From: Planctomycetota bacterium
GTDB lineage: Bacteria; Planctomycetota; MHYJ01; JACPRB01
Assembly (NCBI GenBank): GCA_016190175.1
Contig: JACPRC010000134.1
Span: forward strand, 1 to 33,596
Length of the DNA stretch: 33,596 nt
Direction: 5' to 3'
Shown here: in pieces, positions 19,438 through 26,555 of the stretch
Layout of the letters: every line of letters begins with the position of its first letter
Numbering within the stretch: the first letter of the stretch is position 1
Notes under the pieces: model-generated
What the model was told of the DNA's origin: nothing
The model's database searches: none
What the model saw: only the letters and a program-made list of their open reading frames with translations
Made by a program: the position numbers and the translations under genes

Positions 19438-19470
19438 CCGAGGTTGCGGAGGAACAAGCGGGGAGCATAG
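19438..19470 (-). pseudogene. Relic copy of the metallo-hydrolase gene start
   Basis: Thirty-one of 33 bases match 5771-5803, which covers the -10 box, the start codon and the first codons of the YycJ/WalJ-like gene. The relic still reads LFLRNLGSG on the minus strand, but the start is TTG and the similarity ends after the Gly-Ser-Gly. It is too short to be functional. Confidence 0.55.
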
Positions 19471-19515
19471 TCGTTCGTCGCCGGATTGTCGCCGCAGAAC
19501 ACTCCGATTCCGCGG

Positions 19516-19538
19516 AACCGCCGCCGGGTTCGGCGGTT
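19516..19538 (+). terminator. Possible hairpin upstream of the DUF2541-like gene
   Basis: AACCGCCG (19516-19523) pairs perfectly with CGGCGGTT (19531-19538) around a 7-base loop. No clear T tract follows. It could end upstream transcription or lie in the leader of the gene starting at 19625. Confidence 0.25.
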
Positions 19539-19624
19539 GAACAAGCGATTGACGACGGCGACGCACCGTGACAGAACGCGCCGCTTCGCTACGCGACCTG
19601 GGGTCTCTTGTTCGGAGGATCGAC

Positions 19625-20731
19625 ATGAACACGACGTCTCTCGCGGTTTCGGTTCTCGCCCTGGCGGGCCTGGGCCTTTCGCCTTCTCCAGCGCAGGCGC
19701 AGGAGTGGGAGAAGCTCGGCAGCCGCGTGGTCCAGTTCCACGCGGAGAAGGACGTCATCGAGGTGACGGCGAAGGAGGGGAAGTTCGACAAGATCCGGTT
19801 CGGGGTCGAGGACGGCGACCTGATGATGTTCAACGTGAAGGTCGTGTTCGGGGACGGGCAGGCCTGGTCGCCCGACACGAAGTTCGAGTTCAAGGAAGGC
19901 TCGCGCAGCCGGGAGATCGATCTGCCCGGAGAGGCGAGGTTCATTCGGCGGGTGGAGTTCGAGTACAAGAGTCGCATCCGGAAGGGCCGCGCGACGGTGA
20001 ACCTGTGGGGGCACCACGCGGGCGGCGGGGGCGGCGAGAAGGAGCGCCGGTGGGAGCGGCTGGGGAGTCGCGATGTGAGCCCCAGGGTCGAGAAGGACAC
20101 GATCGTGGTCACGGCGAAGGAGGGCGTCTTCGACGCGATCCGGCTGGACGTCGAGGGCGGCGACATCATCCTGTACGATCTCCGGATCGTCTTCGGGAAC
20201 GGCGATCCCTACTCCCCCAAGACGCGCCTTCACTTCAAGGAAGGCTCGATGAGCCAGGTGATCGATCTGCCCGGCGAGGCGCGCTTCATCCAGAAGGTGG
20301 AATTCGCCTACGAGGGCATCCGCGAAGGCAAGGGACGCGCGACGGTGCACCTCTTCGGGCGTCATGCCAAAGGGGGGGTGACGGCACGCAAGGACCCGAA
20401 GGACCGGTTCCCCGGCTGGGAGCACCTCGGCACGCGGACGGTGGACTTCGGGGCGGACAAGGACGTGATCCAGGTCCGCGGGGAGGGGCCCTTCACCGCG
20501 TTCAAGATCGAGGTCGACGACGGCGCCCTGGAGATGTTCGACATCGTCGTCCATTTCCACAACGGCCAGACCGTGTCGCCCAAGACCCGGCTGGTGTTCG
20601 ACGACGACACGCGCAGCCGCGACATCGACCTGCCCGGGAAGGCGCGGATCATCACGAAGATGGAGTTCTTCTACAAGAGCATCCGCAGCGGGCAGGGGAA
20701 GGCGACGATCCACGTCTACGGCAGGAAGTAG
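19625..20731 (+). CDS. Exported protein with three DUF2541-like repeats
   Basis: This is a 368-residue protein. It has a Sec signal peptide (cleavage likely after PSPAQA) and three tandem repeats of about 110 residues, each with the pattern W..LG.R.V....KD.I.V....G.F..I...V, then F..GS.S..IDLPG.AR.I..V.F.Y and G..ATV...G. This resembles DUF2541, the domain of E. coli YaaI, which has no known function. GGAGG lies 6 bp before the ATG. It appears monocistronic, with a strong terminator hairpin just after it. The third repeat has lost the EGS motif (DDDTRS instead). Extracytoplasmic beta-sandwich modules are likely; ligands are unknown. Confidence 0.75.
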   Translation: MNTTSLAVSVLALAGLGLSPSPAQAQEWEKLGSRVVQFHAEKDVIEVTAKEGKFDKIRFGVEDGDLMMFNVKVVFGDGQAWSPDTKFEFKEGSRSREIDLPGEARFIRRVEFEYKSRIRKGRATVNLWGHHAGGGGGEKERRWERLGSRDVSPRVEKDTIVVTAKEGVFDAIRLDVEGGDIILYDLRIVFGNGDPYSPKTRLHFKEGSMSQVIDLPGEARFIQKVEFAYEGIREGKGRATVHLFGRHAKGGVTARKDPKDRFPGWEHLGTRTVDFGADKDVIQVRGEGPFTAFKIEVDDGALEMFDIVVHFHNGQTVSPKTRLVFDDDTRSRDIDLPGKARIITKMEFFYKSIRSGQGKATIHVYGRK

Positions 20732-20748
20732 CCGCGCGAATTCCCCGG

Positions 20749-20777
20749 GGCCGGGAGGGTATGGAGCCCTCCCGGCC
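20749..20777 (+). terminator. Rho-independent-type terminator hairpin
   Basis: A perfect 11-bp stem, GGCCGGGAGGG with CCCTCCCGGCC, encloses a 7-base loop 18 bp after the stop of the DUF2541-like gene. The trailing sequence (TCTCGGTTGGGTTGG) is only moderately T-rich. Confidence 0.7.
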
Positions 20778-20844
20778 TCTCGGTTGGGTTGGGGATGGGG
20801 AAAGCTTGGTTGATGTCGCGGTTCTTCACCTCGGGACCGCTCCG

Positions 20845-20979
20845 GCATGAACCGGGAGGCGCTCCGAAGAGCTTCCGCCCGCCGCGGGCGATGAAGATCG
20901 ACCCGACCACCAGCCGGACGGCCGGCGGCGCCAGGGACTCCCGGTCCGTGCGCGCGAGACGCGGCATCCCGTTCTCCAT
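20845..20979 (-). pseudogene. Truncated DoxX-family fragment
   Basis: Starting at ATG 20979, 6 bp after the stop of the upstream membrane protein gene, about 45 residues read as the N-terminus of a DoxX-type membrane protein (PPAVRLVVGSIFIARGGRKL, then FGAPPG). After that the family similarity stops, although the frame stays open to 20716. DoxX proteins need about 130 residues and four helices, so this is a broken gene. The rest of the gap to 20732 holds only the terminator. Confidence 0.55.
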
Positions 20980-20985
20980 GGGGGC

Positions 20986-21168
20986 TCACCGCGGCGAGAA
21001 CGTCCTCCGTCCCGCCGCGAGCCCCCAGATCATGGAAGCGCTGCAGATGACGAACAGGGCGTACATGCAGACGCGGGCCACTTTCGGCGTTCCCGTGGCG
21101 ACCCCGCCGAGGGCCAGCACGGCCGTGACGGCCGCCAAGCCGAATACGAGCGCCGTCCGGCGAAACAC
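20986..21168 (-). CDS. Small two-helix membrane protein, DUF1328-like
   Basis: This 60-residue protein has two hydrophobic segments (ALVFGLAAVTAVLALGGVA and VCMYALFVICSASMIWGLA), arranged like the YtjA/DUF1328 family (Ala-rich helix, GGIA turn, second helix). The GTG at 21168 is preceded by GGAGGATCC, an excellent ribosome-binding site; the frame opens earlier but without such a site. The function of the family is unknown. The DoxX relic would have been its operon partner. Confidence 0.7.
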   Translation of the reverse strand: MFRRTALVFGLAAVTAVLALGGVATGTPKVARVCMYALFVICSASMIWGLAAGRRTFSPR

Positions 21169-21183
21169 GGATCCTCCGCGGGC

Positions 21184-21253
21184 GGTTCCACTACATTGAC
21201 TTCGGTGGTGGCTCGCAAGCGTCGCCACCGGCAGAATCCAATGTGACACACCC
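21184..21253 (+). repeat. CTAG-family palindromic element, diverged copy
   Basis: Arms around 21184-21212 and 21224-21253 pair imperfectly (GGTGGC with GCCACC, and ACATTG with CAATGT outward). They enclose the loop TCGCAAGCGTC, which is identical to the loop of the element at 21396-21474. It lies just upstream of the small membrane protein gene. Between the two copies (21254-21395) another hairpin is visible: ACTTGT and CCGGGC (21262-21277) pair with GCCCGG and ACAAGT (21284-21295). Confidence 0.7.
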
Positions 21254-21395
21254 CTGGCCTGACTTGTTCATCCGGGCTCCGCCGCCCGGACAAGTCCGTA
21301 CCCTGCGGGCCTACGCCGCGCAGGCGGGCCAGGCGGGCCGATTCCGCTGGACAACCCCGCTCCTTCGCGCTCGACACTCCGTCTCGCGCGACGGG

Positions 21396-21474
21396 CTAGT
21401 GGTTCGACTACATTGATTCTGGGGGTGGCTCGCAAGCGTCGCCACCCCCAGAATCAAATGTGACTCACCACTAG
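21396..21474 (+). repeat. CTAG-family palindromic element overlapping the EAL-HDOD stop codon
   Basis: Two 34-base arms (21396-21429 and 21441-21474) form a hairpin with 8 perfect outer and 17 perfect inner pairs around an 11-base loop. Both ends are CTAG. The right-hand CTAG contains the TAG stop (minus strand, 21473-21471) of the EAL-HDOD gene. It is a likely terminator for that gene and matches the element at 28625-28716 at its ends (TAGTGG...CAT). Confidence 0.8.
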
Positions 21475-22790
21475 TTCAATTCCGTCGACTGGAAGATCTG
21501 GTTGGACCAGGCGATCGACTGACAGTAGATCTCGAAGACCCTGGAGTCCTCGATCGTCAGGCTGTTCGCCAGGGCGGAGCAGTGCTCCCAGTCGCCCATT
21601 TCGTACGCCTTCGCCAGGTTCAGGACCATTCCCAGTCCGTACGGCTCCCCGATCAGCGCCGCCTTCACCGGCTCCGACAGGGGCAGCTCCTTGACGATCT
21701 CCGGCATAGGCCGGTCGAGGATCGCGTCGAGCGAGGAGAGCATGCCGATCATCGAGAGGTCGAACGCGTGCTCCTTCATCCCCGCGGCCAGCCCGAGCTG
21801 CTGGCAGAAGTGGGAGCGGACGAGCGACGAGACGATGAGCTCGTGCGGCTTGTCCTGGCCCATCGCCGAGAGCGCCAGGAGCGAGACCCACGCCTTGATC
21901 GGGCGCGTCCCCAGCATGATGAGGGCGCGGCGGATCGTCTCGATCTTCGAACGCAGGCCGAACTGGGCGGAGTTGATGTACCGCAGCAGCTTCAGCGACA
22001 TCGCGACGTCCTGCCCGAGGATCCGCTCCAACTCGGGGAAATCGACGTCGGTCCGGTTGACCTCGCGGAGGAACCGGAGGTAGTTCACCTTGTAGGCCGG
22101 GATCTCCTTGCGCGAGAGGACCTGGGGGCGGCAGAAGAAGTAACCCTGGAAGAGCTGGTATCCCGCCTGCAGGGCCTCCCGCTGTTCGGCATAGCTCTCC
22201 ACCTTCTCCGCGAGCATCAGGAGGCCCCGCCGCGCGAGCATCCTGGGATAGGCGGCGCGCTGCTCGGCGCTCGCCGCCCTGTAGTCCACCTTCACGACGT
22301 CGGCGAGGGCGACCAGCGGGTCCATCTCGGGACGGCCCGTGTAGTCGTCGATCGCGAGGCGATACCCCGCGTCCTTCAGCGCGCGGCACGCCGCGATCAC
22401 CTCCGCGTCGGGCTCGACGGTCTCGAGGATCTCCAGCATGGTGTTCTCGCGCGGCAGAAGGAAGCCGAACTCTTCGACCAGCATCCGCCGGGTCATGTTG
22501 ATGAAGCCGAGCCGCGTCCCGACGAGCGTGCCCAGCCCGAATGTGTGAAGGGCGCCGTCGATCACCTGGTTGGTGGCGGCGTCCCCGTTCTCTCCGGTGA
22601 AGCGGTTCTCCCAGCCGGAGCGGCTCAAGATCTCGTAGCCGTAGACGTTGAGCCCCCGGTCGAAAATCGCCTGCCGGGCCACGTACACCTCGTTCGTGCC
22701 GGGAAGCCCCTGCAGGGACAGGATCGGCGTCTCCGGGGCCGCCTCGGCGGGGGGCGGCAGGGTCGCGGTGCGTTCTTCGGGGTCGATCAC
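21471..22790 (-). CDS. EAL-HDOD domain signalling protein (YuxH type)
   Basis: This is a 439-residue cytoplasmic regulator. Residues about 35-225 form a compact EAL domain: ExLxR as E53-I-L-S-R57, Asn98, E120/E123, Asp148-Asp149, Lys167, E185/E188 and QGYFF near 205. Most phosphodiesterase positions are therefore present, although YuxH-type EAL domains are often inactive. An HDOD domain follows (SLKLLRYINSAQFGLRSKIE, RALIMLGTRPIKAWVSLLAL). Such proteins link c-di-GMP to other outputs. The GTG at 22790 has GGGAGGAG 6 bp upstream. It is divergent from a diguanylate cyclase operon. The gap 22791-23092 holds that operon's sigma-54 promoter. Confidence 0.92.
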   Translation of the reverse strand: MIDPEERTATLPPPAEAAPETPILSLQGLPGTNEVYVARQAIFDRGLNVYGYEILSRSGWENRFTGENGDAATNQVIDGALHTFGLGTLVGTRLGFINMTRRMLVEEFGFLLPRENTMLEILETVEPDAEVIAACRALKDAGYRLAIDDYTGRPEMDPLVALADVVKVDYRAASAEQRAAYPRMLARRGLLMLAEKVESYAEQREALQAGYQLFQGYFFCRPQVLSRKEIPAYKVNYLRFLREVNRTDVDFPELERILGQDVAMSLKLLRYINSAQFGLRSKIETIRRALIMLGTRPIKAWVSLLALSAMGQDKPHELIVSSLVRSHFCQQLGLAAGMKEHAFDLSMIGMLSSLDAILDRPMPEIVKELPLSEPVKAALIGEPYGLGMVLNLAKAYEMGDWEHCSALANSLTIEDSRVFEIYCQSIAWSNQIFQSTELN

Positions 22791-23003
22791 GTTCAGCTCC
22801 TCCCAGTAATCGTGTCGGAGCAGCAAGAGCAACGGGAGGGCCACATCCCGCCGCCGGAGGGCGGTCGTGAACCCATGCGGAATGTGCTCAAGTTTGTGGG
22901 GCGGGATGTTGAAAAACGTGCGCTCCGCGGACGGATTCCCGGCGGTGCGCCCTTTCCGGTCGCCCGCGCCGGGAAGGAAACGTGAGCGGAACAGGGGTCC
23001 GCG

Positions 23004-23019
23004 TGGCACGGGCTTTGCA
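23004..23019 (+). promoter_or_regulatory. Sigma-54 (RpoN) promoter match
   Basis: TGGCACG, four bases, TTGCA matches the -24/-12 consensus (TGGCACG-N4-TTGCW) at every conserved position. It lies 73 bp upstream of the receiver gene start, on the correct strand. A TTTGCA...TGCAAA inverted repeat (23014-23028) overlaps the -12 element. Confidence 0.65.
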
Positions 23020-23092
23020 CTATGCAAAATCGAATTCCGGGTTTCGCCCCAGGCGGGGTTATCTACGGGCCAGCGGTGAGGGGAGAACCACC

Positions 23093-23524
23093 GTGATAGA
23101 CACATTGAGTCCGACGGCACGTGCAGCCGGCGCCCGCAGGCACCGATGCGTGCTCGTCGTGGAGGCGAATCCGGCCGTGCGCCGGGAGATCCGGAACCTG
23201 TTCCTGGCGCGCGGGTTCTTCGTCAATTCGGCGACCCGGACCGCGGATGCGGTGTCGCTGACAGACCAGGACCACTATGACGTGGTTGTCTGCGACGTCC
23301 AGCCTCCGGGGATCGACGCGACGGAACTCACGCGCGCCCTCCGCGGCGCGCGGGAGGCGCCCATGATCGTCGTCATTACGACCGCCCCGCTCTCCCCGGT
23401 GATGGAGGAGGCGTTCCGCGACGGCCGCCTCCTCATCCTTCGCCGGCCGGTCGGCCCGGCGATCCTGCTCGCCGCCGTAGAGCGGGTCCTGGCCGCTTTC
23501 GAAGCGGAGGCGAGGTCGCCATGA
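23093..23524 (+). CDS. Receiver-domain protein with incomplete active site
   Basis: This is a 143-residue single receiver domain. The phospho-acceptor is Asp68 in VVVCDVQPPG and the Thr pair 96-97 is in VITTAP. The usual acidic pair is reduced to Glu24 (LVVEANP) and the invariant Lys is Arg118 (LRRPV), so phosphorylation may be altered or lost. The GTG at 23093 follows GAGGGGAG. The stop overlaps the next ATG as ATGA, coupling it to the diguanylate cyclase, which it may regulate. Confidence 0.85.
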   Translation: MIDTLSPTARAAGARRHRCVLVVEANPAVRREIRNLFLARGFFVNSATRTADAVSLTDQDHYDVVVCDVQPPGIDATELTRALRGAREAPMIVVITTAPLSPVMEEAFRDGRLLILRRPVGPAILLAAVERVLAAFEAEARSP

Positions 23525-24279
23525 GCCGTCTGCGGTCTCTCGGTGGGCCTCTGATCCGGGCGTACGCCCGGATCGCCGGATCGAGCCCTTACCTGTGGCT
23601 CGGAGGTGTGGTCGGGGTGGTGGTGCTTGTCAACACGATCGCTCTCGGGAGCGGGGGAGGCGGAGACTCACGGGAGGCCTTCGCGCTTCCCGCGGGCAGG
23701 CTCCTCTTCCTGGCGCACCCGCTCCTCATCGGGATCGTCCTGGGTGCCGCCGGGGCCGCGCGGAAGGGGCAGGAGCAGGACGGGCCTCTCATCGAGACGC
23801 TCCGGGAGCAGGCGATGACCGACCCGCTCACCGGCCTCTTCAACCGCCGCTACCTCGACGCCGCGATGAAGGAGATGACGGAAAGGGCCTCGCGATCTGG
23901 AACGTCCCTCGCCCTCATCCTCCTCGACCTCGACGAATTCAAATCGGTCAACGACGCCCGGGGACACCTGGCCGGCGACCAGGTGCTATGCGATGCCGCC
24001 GCCGCGATGAGGGAGGTGTTGCGCCAGGAGGACATCCTGGGCCGCTACGGCGGAGACGAATTCGTCATCCTCGTGGAGGCGGACCCGTTCTCCACGATGA
24101 GGCTCGCGGGGCGGGCTCTCGACGCGGTCTGGCAGAAGGCGGGGCTCGCCTTCACGGCGGGGGTCGCCTACCGTCCTCTGGATGGCGAAACCGTGCAGGA
24201 CCTCCTGAGGACGGCGGATGCGAGACTGATGCGCGCGAAGACGAGGAAACACGAGACCCGGAGTTACTCCCGTGCATGA
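23521..24279 (+). CDS. Membrane-bound diguanylate cyclase (GGDEF)
   Basis: This 252-residue protein has two membrane helices (about 24-44 and 60-80) and then a GGDEF domain opening with DPLTGLFNRRYLD. The active-site motif is RYGGDEF (175-181). The inhibitory I-site RxxD is RQED at 168-171, exactly five residues before GGDEF, so product feedback is likely. It should make c-di-GMP from two GTP at the inner membrane. It lies between a receiver and a histidine kinase under a likely sigma-54 promoter. Confidence 0.95.
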   Translation: MSRLRSLGGPLIRAYARIAGSSPYLWLGGVVGVVVLVNTIALGSGGGGDSREAFALPAGRLLFLAHPLLIGIVLGAAGAARKGQEQDGPLIETLREQAMTDPLTGLFNRRYLDAAMKEMTERASRSGTSLALILLDLDEFKSVNDARGHLAGDQVLCDAAAAMREVLRQEDILGRYGGDEFVILVEADPFSTMRLAGRALDAVWQKAGLAFTAGVAYRPLDGETVQDLLRTADARLMRAKTRKHETRSYSRA

Positions 24280-24290
24280 AAGGAAAGCGT

Positions 24291-24322
24291 TCAGCCGTCA
24301 GCCCTCAGCCATCAGCCTCAGC
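24291..24322 (+). repeat. TCAGC-family 3' repeat (copy 3)
   Basis: It starts 11 bp after the TGA stop of the diguanylate cyclase, in the sense orientation: TCAGC units preceded by CG, CC, CCA and C. No inverted partner is nearby, so it cannot form the long hairpin seen at 25921-26001. Confidence 0.75.
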
Positions 24323-24404
24323 GCGAAGAGGGCGACCGGGAGCCGACGGCGGAGATCGGATCGCTTGCCATGAAGGTACGGCCTTATCACGATCGAGGTG
24401 AGCC

Positions 24405-25505
24405 ATGACGTCCGACATCGAGACCGATCTCCTGCTGCGGTCCAGCCGCTCCCGTCGTTCCCCCCTTCGCGATCTCCTGGGAGCGCTGAAGGACCCCCAC
24501 ACCTACTCCGTGTGGAAGAACGGCTATGCGTTGCTGGGGCTGGCGTGGGGGCTTCTTCTGCCCGCGTGCGCGCTCATCCTGGATTCCTGGTCCGCGGGAC
24601 GGTCGTTCGCGCCGGACCTCCTGCTGAAGCATCCTCTCCATCTTCTTCTCCTTCCGGTCCCGTTCCTCTTCGCGGCCGCGCTGGGGTCATTGGGGACGGT
24701 GCGGCGAGCGCAGGACGGCCGGATCGGGAGCCTGGTCGAGAAGCTGGAGCGCCACATCTCCGAACTGGCGGAGGCGAACCGGAAACTGCTCGAGGCCGAG
24801 CAGCAGAAGGCGCAGTTCATGGCGAACATCACGCACGAGCTCAAGACGCCGCTCACCACCATCCGCGGGTTCAACGAACTCATCCTCGAAGAGCGGCTGG
24901 GACCCCTGACCGACCGGCAGCGGAGCGGGGTCGCCACGTCGCTGAAGAACGTCGATCGGATGCAGAAACTCATCAGGGAACTCCTCGAGTTCGAGCGGAT
25001 CGAGGGCGGCGACCTGTCGCTCGATGTTGCGGAGTTCGACCTCGCCGCACTCCTGAAGGAGACCGTCTCCGGCTTCGAACCCGTGAGCGGGAAGAAACGC
25101 CTCTGCATCCAGGTCGAGGCGCCCGAGACGCTCAAGGTCCGGGGCGACCGCGAGAGGATCCGCCGGGTCCTGTCGAACCTCGTCTCCAACGGAGTCAGGT
25201 ACTCGCCGGAAGACGCCACGATGGGCGTGGAGGCGAAGGCGACGGACGCCGGAACGGTGTGTGTGACGGTGTGGGACGCCGGCTCCGGGATGTCCGCCTC
25301 CGCCCGGGACCACCTGTTCACCCGGTTCTGGCACCCGGGCTCGCGCCCGAAGACCGAGGGGACCGGGTTGGGACTGGTCATCTGCAAAGGCATCCTGGAG
25401 GCGCACGGCTCCTCGCTGGCGGTGGATTCCATCCCCGGCCGGGGAACGCGCGCGAAGTTCGAGTTGCCCCTGGCCGCGCGCAAGGCCGAGAAGGTACCGG
25501 CATGA
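24405..25505 (+). CDS. Membrane sensor histidine kinase
   Basis: This is a 366-residue HisKA-type kinase. Two membrane helices (about 40-58 and 78-96) have only a short loop between them, then a coiled coil leads to the H-box NITHELKTPL with phospho-His134. The ATPase domain has the N-box (NLVSNGVRYSPEDA), G1 (VWDAGSGM) and G2 (GTGLGLVICKGI). With almost no periplasmic domain it probably senses a membrane or intracellular cue. GAGGTGAGCC precedes the ATG. The response regulator gene follows after 18 bp. Confidence 0.95.
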   Translation: MTSDIETDLLLRSSRSRRSPLRDLLGALKDPHTYSVWKNGYALLGLAWGLLLPACALILDSWSAGRSFAPDLLLKHPLHLLLLPVPFLFAAALGSLGTVRRAQDGRIGSLVEKLERHISELAEANRKLLEAEQQKAQFMANITHELKTPLTTIRGFNELILEERLGPLTDRQRSGVATSLKNVDRMQKLIRELLEFERIEGGDLSLDVAEFDLAALLKETVSGFEPVSGKKRLCIQVEAPETLKVRGDRERIRRVLSNLVSNGVRYSPEDATMGVEAKATDAGTVCVTVWDAGSGMSASARDHLFTRFWHPGSRPKTEGTGLGLVICKGILEAHGSSLAVDSIPGRGTRAKFELPLAARKAEKVPA

Positions 25506-25523
25506 CCGGCGTCGGGGTATCTC

Positions 25524-25913
25524 ATGAGAATCCTGGCCGTGGACGATGAGGAGGACACCCGGACCCTGCTCAAGGAGATCCTCTCCTCTGCGGGCCACAG
25601 GGTGACGGTGGCGGCCACCGCCATCGAGGCGATGGTCCACGTCCAGATGAACCGCTACGATGTCGTCCTGCTGGACGTTACGATGCCCGGCATCGACGGC
25701 CACGAACTCGCCCAGGTCATGTCCAACAACTGGGAGACGTTCGAGATTCCGATCCTCGTGGTTTCCGCCCGGTCGGATCCGGAGAGCAAGTCCTGGGCGC
25801 GCCTGAACGGGTGCGTGGGATACGTCGAGAAGCCCTTCTCGGCGGCGGAGCTCCTGGAGGCCGTGGAGGAGGCGGGGAAGACGACGCGCGGGGAGTCGGG
25901 AACGAAGGCGTAA
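25524..25913 (+). CDS. CheY-like single-domain response regulator
   Basis: This 129-residue receiver has all key residues: Asp7-Asp8, phospho-acceptor Asp51 (VVLLDVTMPG), Ser81 and Lys103 (VEKPF). It has no output domain, so it probably works by protein contact or as a phosphorelay shuttle for the adjacent histidine kinase. The 5' ribosome-binding site is weak (GGGGT). The gene ends 7 bp before a long hairpin. Confidence 0.95.
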   Translation: MRILAVDDEEDTRTLLKEILSSAGHRVTVAATAIEAMVHVQMNRYDVVLLDVTMPGIDGHELAQVMSNNWETFEIPILVVSARSDPESKSWARLNGCVGYVEKPFSAAELLEAVEEAGKTTRGESGTKA

Positions 25914-25920
25914 CGCGGAA

Positions 25921-26001
25921 GCCGTCAGCCGTCAGCCATCAGCTATCAGCCGCCTGTGATGCACCCACCCGGCTGATAGCTGATGGCTGACGGCTGAAGG
26001 C
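25921..26001. terminator. Long TCAGC-family hairpin between convergent genes (copies 4 and 5)
   Basis: A 31-base arm (25921-25951) pairs with 25971-26001 with one mismatch, leaving a 19-base loop. Each arm is a run of TCAGC units: CGTCAGC, CGTCAGC, CATCAGC, TATCAGC. Each arm starts 7-8 bp after the stop of the gene on its own side, in the sense orientation for that gene. It would act as a bidirectional terminator. Confidence 0.8.
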
Positions 26002-26009
26002 TGACGTCC

Positions 26010-26513
26010 TCACGCGCTCATAGCTTCCGCCTTCTCCGTGCGCGTCGTCCGAAGGACCTTGGCGACGCCGCTGAGCGACTTCATCAGGACCTGATGGATG
26101 CGGGCCGCGGCACCGCCGTCGATCTCGCCCACCGCGTCCAGGGCGCCGCAGGCCGCCGCGGCGATGGCGTCGGTCGGACGGAGCCCCAGCTCGTCGGCGC
26201 TGCGCACCGCTCCCTTGAGCACGTGGCGGGTCGCATCCGCGGCGTCGCCCTTCCGCCGCACGGTGCCTACGACGAGGAACCGGGAGATCCGGCGGATCGT
26301 CCTGAGCGCCCACTCGTGGTCGTCCCGGCCGTCGGGCGCCTTGCGGGAGACCCGTCGCGGGGCGTTCCGTCCTCCGCCGGCGTCGATCCGGCGGGGGCCG
26401 GGGGTGGCCACCTCCGCGAGCACCCCGGCTACGGCGTCCCAGATCTCGCACGGGACCCCGTCGTCCGTCCTCGGGGAAGTGAGGAACCCATCATCCATGG
26501 CTTCATGCAGCAT
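26010..26513 (-). CDS. Hypothetical protein next to a Ser/Thr kinase
   Basis: I do not recognise this 167-residue protein. The first half is polar and probably partly disordered, with basic stretches. The second half is alpha-helical with Ala-rich segments (PTDAIAAAACGALDAVGEID, AARIHQVLMKSLSGVAKVLR). It has no signal peptide. AAGGAGG lies 5 bp before the ATG. The start is 42 bp after the kinase stop, so it is probably cotranscribed and may be a kinase substrate or partner. Confidence 0.7.
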   Translation of the reverse strand: MLHEAMDDGFLTSPRTDDGVPCEIWDAVAGVLAEVATPGPRRIDAGGGRNAPRRVSRKAPDGRDDHEWALRTIRRISRFLVVGTVRRKGDAADATRHVLKGAVRSADELGLRPTDAIAAAACGALDAVGEIDGGAAARIHQVLMKSLSGVAKVLRTTRTEKAEAMSA

Positions 26514-26555
26514 CGGTCCCTCCTTGAGCAGTTTCGGGTTCCGGCGGTCGCCGCC

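Noticed and set aside
23081-23120. Extension of the EAL-HDOD gene to a start at 23120
   Set aside because: The added 110 residues have no domain, would overlap the divergent gene start and the sigma-54 promoter, and GTG 22790 has a near-ideal ribosome-binding site.
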